A DNA stretch of 64,000 nucleotides from Streptomyces kronopolitis (GTDB lineage: Bacteria; Actinomycetota; Actinomycetes; Streptomycetales; Streptomycetaceae), in contig NZ_BMND01000029.1 in the NCBI RefSeq assembly GCF_014646275.1, positions 1 to 64,000 of the forward strand, written 5' to 3'. Shown piece after piece: positions 26,785-36,597 of this stretch; positions within the stretch are counted from its first letter, which is position 1, and the number at the start of each line of letters is the position of its first letter. The position numbers were made by a program, and so were the translations under genes. The notes beneath the pieces are model-generated. The model was not told the DNA's origin. It saw only the letters and a program-made list of their open reading frames with translations, and did not search any database.

Positions 26785-28323
26785 GTGCCGACCGGCAGCA
26801 CCGAAGCAGAACCCGCTCCCGAACAGGACCGGGAAGCGCTCAAGCGCCACCGGGTGCTCTTCCGTGCCGTCGCCCGGCGCAAGAACCCCAAACTGCGGCG
26901 CACCGACATCACCGTCACCGACGAACGCGTCGTGCGCCGCGCCGTGAAGGCGGCCGCGCTCGGCAACGCCATGGAATGGTTCGACTTCGGGATCTACAGC
27001 TATCTCGCGGTCACCATCGGCAAGGTCTTCTTCCCCGGCGGCAGCGACACCACCAGCCTGCTGTCGTCCTTCGCGACCTTCGCCGTGGCCTTCCTCGTAC
27101 GCCCCCTCGGCGGCGCCTACTTCGGCCCCCTCGGCGACCGCATCGGCCGCAAGAAGGTCCTCGCCCTCACCATGATCATGATGGCGCTGGGCACCCTGTG
27201 CATCGGACTGATCCCGTCCTACGCCACCATCGGCTTCTGGTCCCCCACCCTGCTCATCCTCTTCCGCCTCGTCCAGGGCTTCTCCACCGGCGGTGAGTAC
27301 GGCGGCGCCTCCACCTTCATCGCCGAGTACGCCCCCGACAAGAAGCGCGGCTACTTCGGCAGCTTCCTGGAGATGGGCACCCTTATCGGCTACACCGGCG
27401 CCGCCGGCATCGTGCTGCTGCTCAACACCACCCTGGGCGATGACGCCATGCTCCAGTGGGGCTGGCGGCTGCCCTTCCTGATCGCCGGTCCGCTCGGCCT
27501 GGTGGGCCTCTACCTCCGGGTCAGGCTCGACGAGACCCCCGCCTTCCAGAAGTTCGAGGCCGCGCACACCCACAGCGCCTCCGGCTCCGCCGTCGAGGCC
27601 GAGGCGGAGTTCTCCCACCTCTCCGAGAACGCCCCGAAGAAGAAGATCAGCGAGATCTTCGCCCAGCAGTGGCCCACCCTGATCCTCTGCATCGCCCTGG
27701 TCGGCGCCTACAACATCACCGACTACATGCTGCTGTCGTACATGCCGACCTACCTGACGGACACCCTCCACTACGAGGAGTCCCACGGCCTGCTGATCCT
27801 CCTGGGCACCATGGTCGCCCTGATGTGCGTCATCAGCACCGTCGGCAAGCTCAACGACCGCTACGGCCGCAAGCCCCTGCTGATGGCCGGCATGCTCGGC
27901 TTCTTCGTCCTGGCGATCCCGGCCTTCCTCCTGGTCAAGCAGGGCAGCATCCCCGCCGTCATCGGCGGCATGGCACTCCTGGGACTCTCCCTGGTCTGCC
28001 TCCTGGGCACCATGTCCGCCGCCCTCCCGGCCCTCTTCCCGACCAACGTCCGCTACGGGTCCCTGTCCATCGGCTACAACCTGGCCGTCTCCCTCTTCGG
28101 CGGCACCACCCCCCTGGTGATCACCGCCCTCATGGACGTCTTCGACGAGAACGTCATGGTGCCCGCCTACTACACGATGGGCGCCGCCCTCGTCGGCGTC
28201 ATCGCCGTCGCCTGCATGAAGGAGACCGCCCAGCAGCCCCTCGAAGGCTCCCCGCCCTCCGTCGCCACCAAGGAGGAAGCCGTCGAACTCATCGAATCCC
28301 AGACAGCGGAACCCCGCTTCTGA
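26785..28323 (+). CDS. MFS transporter, metabolite:proton symporter (ProP-like)
   Basis: This is a 512-residue, twelve-helix transporter of the MHS branch, which includes ProP (proline/betaine), ShiA and KgtP. Landmarks are GNAMEWFDFGIYSYLA (helix 1), the A-motif GPLGDRIGRKKVL between helices 2 and 3, GFSTGGEYGGASTFIAEYAP, LRVRLDETPAFQK, the second A-like motif GKLNDRYGRKPLL and FPTNVRYGSLSIGYN. The N-terminal cytoplasmic extension of about 50 residues is basic. The GTG start (VPTGSTEAEP) has GAGAGGA eight bases upstream; a longer frame lacks such a site. Substrate is uncertain; proline or betaine is the closest analogy. Confidence 0.85.
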   Translation: MPTGSTEAEPAPEQDREALKRHRVLFRAVARRKNPKLRRTDITVTDERVVRRAVKAAALGNAMEWFDFGIYSYLAVTIGKVFFPGGSDTTSLLSSFATFAVAFLVRPLGGAYFGPLGDRIGRKKVLALTMIMMALGTLCIGLIPSYATIGFWSPTLLILFRLVQGFSTGGEYGGASTFIAEYAPDKKRGYFGSFLEMGTLIGYTGAAGIVLLLNTTLGDDAMLQWGWRLPFLIAGPLGLVGLYLRVRLDETPAFQKFEAAHTHSASGSAVEAEAEFSHLSENAPKKKISEIFAQQWPTLILCIALVGAYNITDYMLLSYMPTYLTDTLHYEESHGLLILLGTMVALMCVISTVGKLNDRYGRKPLLMAGMLGFFVLAIPAFLLVKQGSIPAVIGGMALLGLSLVCLLGTMSAALPALFPTNVRYGSLSIGYNLAVSLFGGTTPLVITALMDVFDENVMVPAYYTMGAALVGVIAVACMKETAQQPLEGSPPSVATKEEAVELIESQTAEPRF

Positions 28324-28347
28324 TCTACGCACACCTACCGAACAGAC

Positions 28348-28377
28348 CGGGCCCCGGGGAACCTTCCCCGGGGCCCG
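28348..28377 (+). terminator. Hairpin terminator after the MFS gene
   Basis: A perfect 14-bp stem (CGGGCCCCGGGGAA) with a two-base loop begins 25 bases after the stop. Confidence 0.7.
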
Positions 28378-28493
28378 CTCGCTTTTCCGGCCCGAGGGCA
28401 TCGGGCCGCGCGTAACCGACCGCGCGTTCGATCGTTGTTCGGTTCGAGAGGGCGCGGGCAGGGGCCCTGCGCGCGGGACGGGGGACAGGGAGC

Positions 28494-29117
28494 ATGGCGA
28501 ACGTCTATACGCGGGAGCGGCTCGTCGAGGCTGCGCGTGAGTCGGCGTCGTACGACGAAGCCGTGCGGTGGTTCGGCAGTGCGCCCACACCGGGTCGCCG
28601 ACGGTATGTACGTGCCAGGATGCGCGACGCGGGGGTGGACACCACCCACTTCGTGCCCACGGGCGTACGGCACACCGAGGCCAGGCTCCGTGCGTTGGTG
28701 GCGCGCTCGCACAGCGTCGCGGAGGTCGTCCGCCGCCTCGGCATCAACCCGGTCGGCGGGAACCAGGCGCACATCGGCCGACGCATCGCCGAACTCGGCA
28801 TCGACACCTCCCACTTCACGGCCGTACCCCGGCAGCGCCCCACGACCGGCACCCGGCGCCGGCTCGTTCTGGGGTCACCCGCAGACGGCCGCCTCCCAGG
28901 GGAGCGCCTGCGCCGGGAGCTGCTGCGGCAAGGAGTTCCGGAGCGGTGCGCGGACTGCGGCACCGCGGCGCACTGGAACGGCAGACCGTTGCGGCTGGAG
29001 GTCGACCACATCAATGGCCACTGGTGGGACAACCGGCCGGGCAACCTCCGCCTGTTGTGCCCCAACTGCCATGCGGTGACGGACACCTATCGCGGCCGCG
29101 CGCGGCGGCGGAAGTGA
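28494..29117 (+). CDS. HNH endonuclease-like protein with two repeated N-terminal modules
   Basis: This 207-residue protein has two copies of a module of about 48 residues, ending GVDTTHF and GIDTSHF, each opening with a helix (YTRERLVEAARES or TEARLRALVARS) and holding a hydrophobic pattern like SHSVAEVVRRLGI. A C-terminal HNH/zinc-finger nuclease domain follows: CADCG, LEVDHINGHWWDNRPGNLRLLCPNCH, with paired CxxC zinc sites and the DHINGH active-site histidine. The domain is like those in phage and actinobacterial HNH proteins. The stop overlaps the start of a related gene (GTGA). The DNA target and role are unknown. Confidence 0.78.
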   Translation: MANVYTRERLVEAARESASYDEAVRWFGSAPTPGRRRYVRARMRDAGVDTTHFVPTGVRHTEARLRALVARSHSVAEVVRRLGINPVGGNQAHIGRRIAELGIDTSHFTAVPRQRPTTGTRRRLVLGSPADGRLPGERLRRELLRQGVPERCADCGTAAHWNGRPLRLEVDHINGHWWDNRPGNLRLLCPNCHAVTDTYRGRARRRK

Positions 29118-29989
29118 CCGCCGCGATGACCCGGCGCGTTTCGTACACCCGCGAACTGCTCGTCCGCACGGCAGCCGAATCCACCGGTCCCGTCGACATG
29201 CTGCGGCAGCTCGGTGCCCCGCTGGCCAGCGAGCCCCGCCGGTATCTGTGCCACCGGCTGAGGCATTACGGCATCAGCACCGCGCACTTCGTCGACGAGC
29301 CGCTCCCCCGCCGGCCACGCCGTGTGTACACGGAGGCACTGCTGCGGGAAGCGGCCGCACGGTCCCACAGCATCCGGGACATGCTGGAGTACATGGCGGT
29401 GGTGCCGTACACCGGCGCGTACAGCCATCTGCGGAAGAAACTGGACCAGTTCGGCATCGACACCTCGCACTTCACTGTCCGAGGAGACGGGACTCTCCTT
29501 CCACGAGCCGACCTGGCCGACGCCGTGGCCGCCTCCCACAGCTTCGCCGGCGTCGCCAGGCGCCTTGCGCACGGCGGTCGTGCCCCGTCCCGTGGGACCG
29601 TCCGACGCAGCATCGAGGCACACGGCCTGTCGACCACCCACTTCACCGGCCAGGGGCATTTCCGTGGCCGCCCCTCCCCCAACCGCAGGCCGGCCGACGA
29701 CATCCTGCGGCGTCGCGAGCCGGGCTCCCGGCGGGAGAAGACCACGCTCCTGCGCCGTGCCCTCGACGAGAAGCAGAGGCCACGGCGCTGCGCGGAATGC
29801 GGCATCGGCGACACCTGGCAGGGCCGGCGGCTGGTCCTGGAGATCGACCACATCAATGGCGACCGGCTCGACAACCGCCTGGAGAACCTCCGCTATCTGT
29901 GCCCCTCCTGCCACAGCCAGACGCGGAGCTTCGCCCGCGCGTCGGCGCACCCGGCCATCCCTGTACGGCCGCAGGGGCGAGCACAGTAA
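29114..29989 (+). CDS. HNH endonuclease-like protein with three repeated N-terminal modules
   Basis: This 291-residue paralogue of the previous gene carries three copies of the same module, ending GISTAHF, GIDTSHF and GLSTTHF, followed by the HNH domain: CAECGIGDTWQ, LVLEIDHINGDRLDN, LRYLCPSCHSQTR. Both zinc CxxC pairs and the DHINGD motif are intact. The GTG at 29114 lies within the upstream stop (GTGA overlap); an ATG twelve bases later is an alternative start. The gene ends twelve bases before the tRNA. The modules look like DNA-recognition repeats, which is inference. Confidence 0.78.
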   Translation: MTAAMTRRVSYTRELLVRTAAESTGPVDMLRQLGAPLASEPRRYLCHRLRHYGISTAHFVDEPLPRRPRRVYTEALLREAAARSHSIRDMLEYMAVVPYTGAYSHLRKKLDQFGIDTSHFTVRGDGTLLPRADLADAVAASHSFAGVARRLAHGGRAPSRGTVRRSIEAHGLSTTHFTGQGHFRGRPSPNRRPADDILRRREPGSRREKTTLLRRALDEKQRPRRCAECGIGDTWQGRRLVLEIDHINGDRLDNRLENLRYLCPSCHSQTRSFARASAHPAIPVRPQGRAQ

Positions 29990-30001
29990 GGTAGGCGCCG
30001 C

Positions 30002-30076
30002 GGGCCCGTACCCCAGCTGGCCAGAGGGCGCCGGTTTAGGTCCGGTGTGTCGTGGGTTCGAGTCCCACCGGGCCCA
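30002..30076 (+). tRNA. tRNA-Leu (anticodon UAG) with a short variable arm
   Basis: The 7-bp acceptor stem GGGCCCG/CGGGCCC, T-arm GTGGG-TTCGAGT-CCCAC and anticodon arm GCCGG-TTTAGGT-CCGGT are clear, with T33 and anticodon TAG, which reads CUA leucine codons. The D-stem has three pairs (CCC/GGG) and a C-A mismatch at 13-22, as in leucine-type D-arms. However, the variable region is only five bases (GTGTC), whereas tRNA-Leu normally has a long variable arm. CCA is not encoded; the discriminator is A. Confidence 0.85.
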
Positions 30077-30085
30077 TTTACGCAA

Positions 30086-30119
30086 AACGGCCTCTCCGTC
30101 CATGGACGGAGAGGCCGTT
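30086..30119. terminator. 34-bp perfect palindrome between tRNA and rdgB
   Basis: AACGGCCTCTCCGTCCA followed by its exact reverse complement begins nine bases after the tRNA. It can terminate the tRNA on the plus strand and the convergent rdgB on the minus strand. Confidence 0.8.
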
Positions 30120-30147
30120 CTCGTGCACAAGGGGCTCAGCTGCCGCC

Positions 30148-30780
30148 TCAGCCCAACAACTCCCGTACCACCGGTGCCAGGGCCCGGAAGGCCTTGCCGC
30201 GGTGGCTGATGGCGTTTTTCTCGGCGGGGGTCAGTTCGGCGCAGGTGCGGGTGTCGCCGAGGGGCTGGAGGATCGGGTCGTAGCCGAAGCCGCCGGTGCC
30301 GGAGGGGGTGTGGCGCAGGGTGCCGTCGAGGGTGCCCTCGACGACGCGCTCGGTGCCGTCGGGCAGGGCCAGGGCCGCGGCGCAGGCGAAGTGCGCGGCG
30401 CGGTGGCCGTCGGCGATGTCGCCGAGCTGGGCCAGGAGCAGGTCGAGGTTGGCGCGGTCGTCGCCGTGCCGGCCGGCCCAGCGGGCGGAGAAGATGCCGG
30501 GGGCGCCGCCGAGCACGTCGACGCAGAGGCCGGAGTCGTCGGCGACGGCGGGGTGGCCGGTGGCCTGGGCGAGGGCGTGCGCCTTGAGCAGGGCGTTCTC
30601 GGCGAAGGTGACGCCGGTTTCCTTGACGTCGGGGACCTCGGGGTAGGCGTCGGCGCCGACGAGTTCGACGTGCAGATCGGCCGCTTCGAGAATGGCGTGA
30701 AGCTCGTTGATCTTGCCGGCGTTGCGGGTGGCGAGGATGAGGCGCCGCGGTGCGGCGTCCGGGCCGGTGTGAGGCTGCAT
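30148..30780 (-). CDS. rdgB: RdgB/HAM1 non-canonical purine NTP pyrophosphatase
   Basis: This 210-residue enzyme hydrolyses ITP, dITP and XTP to monophosphates, keeping damaged purines out of nucleic acids. Family motifs are LILATRNAGKINEL at the N-terminus, TFAENALLKAHALA, AVADDSGLCVDVLGGAPGIFSARWAG and GFGYDPILQPLG. SHRGKAFRAL closes the substrate-binding site. rph lies upstream on the same strand, as in mycobacteria and other actinobacteria, with a tiny membrane-protein gene between. Confidence 0.95.
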   Translation of the reverse strand: MQPHTGPDAAPRRLILATRNAGKINELHAILEAADLHVELVGADAYPEVPDVKETGVTFAENALLKAHALAQATGHPAVADDSGLCVDVLGGAPGIFSARWAGRHGDDRANLDLLLAQLGDIADGHRAAHFACAAALALPDGTERVVEGTLDGTLRHTPSGTGGFGYDPILQPLGDTRTCAELTPAEKNAISHRGKAFRALAPVVRELLG

Positions 30781-30901
30781 GGGCAGTGATTATCCCGGAA
30801 TGCGGGTCCCGGGTGGGGTGCCGGGGGCTTCGGGGAGGGCGGCCCGGCCGAAAGGGCGAGGTCGCGAGCCGGTCGGGGCGCCGGGAGGGGCCGGGCAGCC
30901 G

Positions 30902-31039
30902 TCAGACGAGGCCGGTCTGGGTGAGCAGCATGGCGAGGACGAGAACGAGCGTCCAGCCGAGGAGGTGCTCCAGGAGCGGGTTGTCGTCCCGGGGCCCGCC
31001 GGTGCGGGCGCGGGGCGCGGTCGCGGCAGTGGTGGGCAT
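30902..31039 (-). CDS. Very small single-helix membrane protein
   Basis: This 45-residue frame reads MPTTAATAPRARTGG, a short acidic-basic linker, then one hydrophobic helix (LLGWTLVLVLAMLLTQTGLV) to the C-terminus. It sits between rph and rdgB on the same strand. A start 51 bases further upstream is possible. I recognise no family, and the call rests on the clean hydrophobic helix and operon position. Confidence 0.45.
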   Translation of the reverse strand: MPTTAATAPRARTGGPRDDNPLLEHLLGWTLVLVLAMLLTQTGLV

Positions 31040-31170
31040 GGGTCCACAGTGCCGGGTCCGGGGCGGCTTGCCCAGAGAGGGATCTCCCATGAGAAAAGGG
31101 TCACAGGGGGAGGTGGCGGTCCTTCCCCTGTGACCCCGTGGTGGTCGCGTCGCGCGCGGCCGCCTGTGTG

Positions 31171-31902
<732 letters not shown>

Positions 31903-32001
31903 GGCGTAGACCCTATCGGCAACGCGAGGGCCCCACTCCGGGCGGTGGATCGTCCGGTGCGGGGCCGTCGGCGAAGGCGCGCGCGGGCGCGGCTCAGCTG
32001 C

Positions 32002-32235
32002 TCACATCATGTCTTCGATCTCGGCGGCGATGGGGTCGGCGTCGGTGCCGATGACGACCTGGATCGCGGTGCCCATCTTGACGACGCCGTGGGCGCCGGC
32101 GGCCTTGAGGGCGGCCTCGTCGACGAGGGAGGAGTCGACGACCTCGGTGCGGAGGCGGGTGATGCAGCCCTCGACCTCTTCGATGTTGTCGAGTCCGCCG
32201 AGCCCGGCGACGATCTTCTCTGCCTTGCTGGCCAT
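32002..32235 (-). CDS. nagF: PTS EIIB subunit for N-acetylglucosamine (NagF)
   Basis: This 77-residue free-standing EIIB domain of the glucose/GlcNAc PTS family has the phosphorylated cysteine in EEVEGCITRLR (residue 24), which accepts phosphate from EIIA and passes it to the sugar bound by EIIC. DSSLVDEAALKAAGAHGVV and VVIGTDADPIAAEI complete the fold. In Streptomyces coelicolor the separate EIIB nagF pairs with the EIICs nagE1/nagE2 (from memory SCO2905-SCO2907). It is divergent from nagE1, with a DasR-type site between. Confidence 0.9.
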   Translation of the reverse strand: MASKAEKIVAGLGGLDNIEEVEGCITRLRTEVVDSSLVDEAALKAAGAHGVVKMGTAIQVVIGTDADPIAAEIEDMM

Positions 32236-32400
32236 GTCCACTCCTGCTTGTCTCGGCCGCCGGCGGTCCCGCCGGGCGGTTTCACACCGTAACGCACGTT
32301 CGGCCCAACTATGTGGGCGTTTGTCCGCTGTCTGGCGAAGGATGGCGATCACCGAAGTGCGCGCCGGACGGCCCGGACGGGACGGCCGGAACGCACCGCA

Positions 32401-32416
32401 AGTGGTCTACACCACC
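32401..32416 (+). promoter_or_regulatory. DasR operator (dre) between nagF and nagE1
   Basis: The 16-base site AGTGGTCTACACCACC matches the dre consensus (ACTGGTCTAGACCACT type) closely and lies 57 bases upstream of nagE1 in the divergent nagF/nagE1 spacer. DasR is the GntR-family repressor released by glucosamine-6-phosphate. Confidence 0.85.
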
Positions 32417-32472
32417 AGTATGCGGCAAGCACCAGGGCGGTTGTCGACGGGCCGACCGCCGGGAGGACACCG

Positions 32473-33783
32473 ATGAGTTCGAACGCGGCGGCGGCACCGG
32501 GGCGGAACTGGGGAGCGAACCTCTTCCAGGGTCTCCAGAAGATGGGACGCAGCCTGCAGCTGCCGATTGCCGTCCTGCCCGCCGCGGGCATTCTCAACCG
32601 GCTCGGCCAGCCGGATGTGTTCGGCGCGGACGGGCTGGGCTGGGACGCGGTCGGCAAGGTCTTCGCGGCCGCGGGCGGCGCCCTGCTGGATTCCGGGCTG
32701 GGCCTGCCGCTGCTGTTCTGCATCGGTGTGGCGATCGGGATGGCCAAGAAGTCGGACGGGTCGACGGCGCTGGCGGCGGTGGCCGGCTTCCTCGTCTACT
32801 TCTCGGTGATGCACGCGTTCCCGGCGGGCTGCGCCGCGGGGCAGACGTACACCCAGGCGGGCCTGTGGAGCGGGGTGTGCGTCGACAAGACGCTGACCGT
32901 GACGCAGGCCTCCTTCCAGAACCCGGGGGTCTTCGGCGGCATCGTCATGGGCTTCCTGTCCGCCTGGCTGTGGCAGCGCTTCCACCGGGTGAAGCTGGTG
33001 GACTGGCTGGGGTTCTTCAACGGCCGCCGGCTGGTCCCGATCATCATGGCCTTCGTCGGGCTGGTCTTCGCGGTGCTGTGCCTCTTCGTCTGGCAGCCGA
33101 TCGGTGACGCGCTGACGAGCTTCAGCGAGTGGCTGACGGGGCTGGCGTCCTGGGGCGCCGGGCTCTTCGGCGTCGCCAACCGCGCGCTGCTGGTGATCGG
33201 CCTGCACCAGTTCCTGAACACCTTCGTCTGGTTCCAGTTCGGCAGCTTCACCAAGCCGGACGGCACGGTCGTTCACGGCGACATCAACCGGTTCCTGGCG
33301 GGCGACCCGACGGCGGGCCAGTTCACCACCGGGTTCTTCCCGATCATGATGTTCGCGCTGCCGGCCGCGGCGCTGGCGATCGCGCACTGCGCCAAGCCGC
33401 ACCGCCGCAAGGAGATCGCCGGCATGATGCTGTCGGTCGGCCTGACCTCGTTCGTGACCGGGGTGACCGAGCCGATCGAGTACTCGTTCCTGTTCGTCGC
33501 GCCGGTGCTGTACGCGATCCACACCGTGCTGACGGGTGTGTCGATGGCGGTGAGCTGGGCGCTGGGCGTCCACGACAGCTTCAGCTTCTCGGCCGGCCTG
33601 ATCGACTACGTCATCAACTGGGGGCTGGCGACCAAGCCCTGGCTGATCATCCCCATCGGCCTGTGTTTCGCGGTGGTCTACTACGCCCTCTTCCGCTTCG
33701 TGATCACGAAGTTCAACCTGGCGACACCCGGCCGGGAGCCGGACGAGGTGGGCGACGCGATGGAGCAGGAGAACGTGAAGTAG
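32473..33783 (+). CDS. nagE1: PTS EIIC permease for N-acetylglucosamine (NagE1-type)
   Basis: This 436-residue sugar permease of the glucose-family PTS has EIIC only, with no EIIB or EIIA fused. It begins LQKMGRSLQLPIAVLPAAGIL, has CIGVAIGMAKKSDGSTALAAV, and carries the catalytic loop motif GVTEPIEYSFLFVAP with the sugar-contacting glutamate. NRFLAGDPTAGQFTTGFFP is a family signature. The ATG has GGGAGGA upstream. It takes GlcNAc phosphorylated through NagF. A second EIIC lies downstream under its own operators. Confidence 0.92.
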   Translation: MSSNAAAAPGRNWGANLFQGLQKMGRSLQLPIAVLPAAGILNRLGQPDVFGADGLGWDAVGKVFAAAGGALLDSGLGLPLLFCIGVAIGMAKKSDGSTALAAVAGFLVYFSVMHAFPAGCAAGQTYTQAGLWSGVCVDKTLTVTQASFQNPGVFGGIVMGFLSAWLWQRFHRVKLVDWLGFFNGRRLVPIIMAFVGLVFAVLCLFVWQPIGDALTSFSEWLTGLASWGAGLFGVANRALLVIGLHQFLNTFVWFQFGSFTKPDGTVVHGDINRFLAGDPTAGQFTTGFFPIMMFALPAAALAIAHCAKPHRRKEIAGMMLSVGLTSFVTGVTEPIEYSFLFVAPVLYAIHTVLTGVSMAVSWALGVHDSFSFSAGLIDYVINWGLATKPWLIIPIGLCFAVVYYALFRFVITKFNLATPGREPDEVGDAMEQENVK

Positions 33784-33995
33784 GGGCGCGGCCGGGCGGT
33801 CCCGCCCGCGCTGGAGACGATCTTCCGCACGGCGGTGGCGGCCTTCCCCGCGGCGAACTTCCCCGCGCACGGCGGGAGTTGCAGATGCCCTCCCCCACCC
33901 CTCCCGCACCCGCTCCGGCCGGCCGCCGAAGGCCGGTGACCGGGGGCGTTCCGGGGCCTTCACGGGGATTCCTTTGCGGCGAACGGCCATGTAAG

Positions 33996-34011
33996 AATGG
34001 TCTAAACCACT
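33996..34011 (+). promoter_or_regulatory. DasR operator (dre) upstream of nagE2, first copy
   Basis: AATGGTCTAAACCACT is a near-consensus dre palindrome 58 bases before the nagE2 start. Confidence 0.85.
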
Positions 34012-34012
34012 G

Positions 34013-34028
34013 AGCGGTGCAGACCAGT
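34013..34028 (-). promoter_or_regulatory. DasR operator (dre) upstream of nagE2, second copy
   Basis: On the minus strand this reads ACTGGTCTGCACCGCT, a second dre-like site only one base after the first, so DasR could bind the pair side by side. Confidence 0.7.
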
Positions 34029-34068
34029 GGTTCCCCCACCGAGTCCCCGCCTCACCAGGAGGAATCCG

Positions 34069-35340
<1,272 letters not shown>

Positions 35341-35364
35341 CCTGCGCGGATCGGCCACGCATGG

Positions 35365-35400
35365 CGAGGGCCCCGGAACCACCAGGTTCCGGGGCCCTCG
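35365..35400. terminator. Hairpin between nagE2 and the convergent MBL gene
   Basis: A perfect 16-bp stem (CGAGGGCCCCGGAACC) with a four-base loop can serve both convergent genes. Confidence 0.8.
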
Positions 35401-35424
35401 TCGTCGTCCGCCTCGCGCCGTCGG

Positions 35425-36177
35425 TCAGACCTCGTAGACCGCCCCCGCCTTGGCGACCTCGACCGGGCCGTCGTAGACCTTCTGGGCGTCGCGGACGCTG
35501 ATGTCCGGGTCGGTCCACGGCGGGATGTGGGTCAGCACCAGTCGCGCCGCCCCGGCACGCCGGGCGGCCTCGCCGGCCTCCCGTCCGTTGAGGTGCAGGT
35601 CGGGGATGTCTTCCTTGCCGTAGGTGAAGGACGCCTCGCACAGGAAGAAGTCGGTGCCCGCCGCGAGGGTCTCCAGCGCGTCGCAGGGCCCGGTGTCCCC
35701 GGAGTACGTCAGCGACCGGCCGCCGTGCTCGACCCGGACGGCGAAGGCCTCCACGGGGTGCTTGACCCGCTGGGTGCGGATCGTGAACGGCCCGAGGGTG
35801 AAGCTGCCCGGCGTCAGGGTGCGGAAGTCGAAGACCTCGCTCATCGCGCCGTCGTACGGCAGGTCGGCGTGCGCCACGGTCAGCCGGCGCTCGGTCCCGG
35901 CCGGCCCGTAGACCGGCATCGGCGCGCACCGTCCGCCGTCCGGGCGGTAGTAGCGCACGACGAAATAGCCGCACAGGTCGATGCAGTGATCGGCGTGCAG
36001 GTGCGACAGGAGTACGGCATCCAGGTCATAGAGGCCGGTGTGGCGCTGCAGCTCACCCAGGGCGCCGTTGCCCATGTCGAGGAGCAGCCTGAAGCCGTCG
36101 GCCTCCAGGAGGTAGCTCGAGCAGGCCGATTCCATCGAAGGGAACGACCCCGAGCATCCGACGACAGTGAGCTTCAT
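35425..36177 (-). CDS. MBL-fold metallo-hydrolase (Rv1339-like)
   Basis: This 250-residue metallo-beta-lactamase-fold enzyme has the metal motif SHLHADHCID, further metal ligands in YSGDTGPCD, and LTHIPPWTDP near the end, the layout of the RNase Z/phosphodiesterase branch. Its neighbourhood (rph, rdgB, cysM, cysO, mec) is that of mycobacterial Rv1339, reported as an atypical cyclic-AMP phosphodiesterase. A cAMP role here is by synteny only. The ATG start reads MKLTVVGCSGSFPSME. Confidence 0.85.
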   Translation of the reverse strand: MKLTVVGCSGSFPSMESACSSYLLEADGFRLLLDMGNGALGELQRHTGLYDLDAVLLSHLHADHCIDLCGYFVVRYYRPDGGRCAPMPVYGPAGTERRLTVAHADLPYDGAMSEVFDFRTLTPGSFTLGPFTIRTQRVKHPVEAFAVRVEHGGRSLTYSGDTGPCDALETLAAGTDFFLCEASFTYGKEDIPDLHLNGREAGEAARRAGAARLVLTHIPPWTDPDISVRDAQKVYDGPVEVAKAGAVYEV

Positions 36178-36597
36178 ACGGGCGTGAACCTCCGTGGGCG
36201 TGGGCGGCGGTCAGGCGCCTCCCCCGGCTCGTACGCGGTGGAGAGCTCGGGGCGGGTCCGGGGTTCCCCGGCGGGCCCTGCCGGGGTGTCGCCGGATCCT
36301 CGGCGGTCGGTGCGGTGCCCACGAGCGTAAGGCGCGAAAGGTGCTGTGGCGCCTCCAGCGGGGCGAGCTGTGGGCGGAATCACCAGTCCGGGCTGACGCC
36401 CCGTACGCCCGTACGCAGTGGCCCCTTCCGCCACCCGTTCCGCAGGAGCCACGCCGCCGTCCGCCGCTCCGTTCCGCCGGCTTCCGCCCGCCGCGCCCCG
36501 GGTGCCCCGCGGATGCCGGGCCCTCCGGGGCACTCGCCCGGTGGCGGCACCCCGGGGAGGGCCGCCGCCCGTCACCCGGTGTACCGCGACCCCGTGC
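36178..36597. other. Spacer between cysM end and MBL gene
   Basis: About 420 bases of GC-rich sequence. Open frames are Arg/Pro/Gly-rich without ribosome sites; I see no convincing gene. The MBL promoter presumably lies at its left end. Confidence 0.5.

Larger units (their letters stand above)
33784..34068. other. nagE1-nagE2 spacer holding two DasR sites
   Basis: This 285-base spacer carries two overlapping dre sites near its end (listed separately). I see no gene in the rest. Confidence 0.6.

Noticed and set aside
30002..30076. Possible tRNA attachment site for an integrated element
   Set aside because: No integrase, no excisionase and no repeat of the tRNA 3' end in the window; neighbouring genes are conserved core genes except the HNH pair.
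36174..36575. 133-residue minus-strand frame upstream of MBL gene
   Set aside because: Arg/Gly/Pro-rich, overlaps the MBL start, and has no ribosome site.
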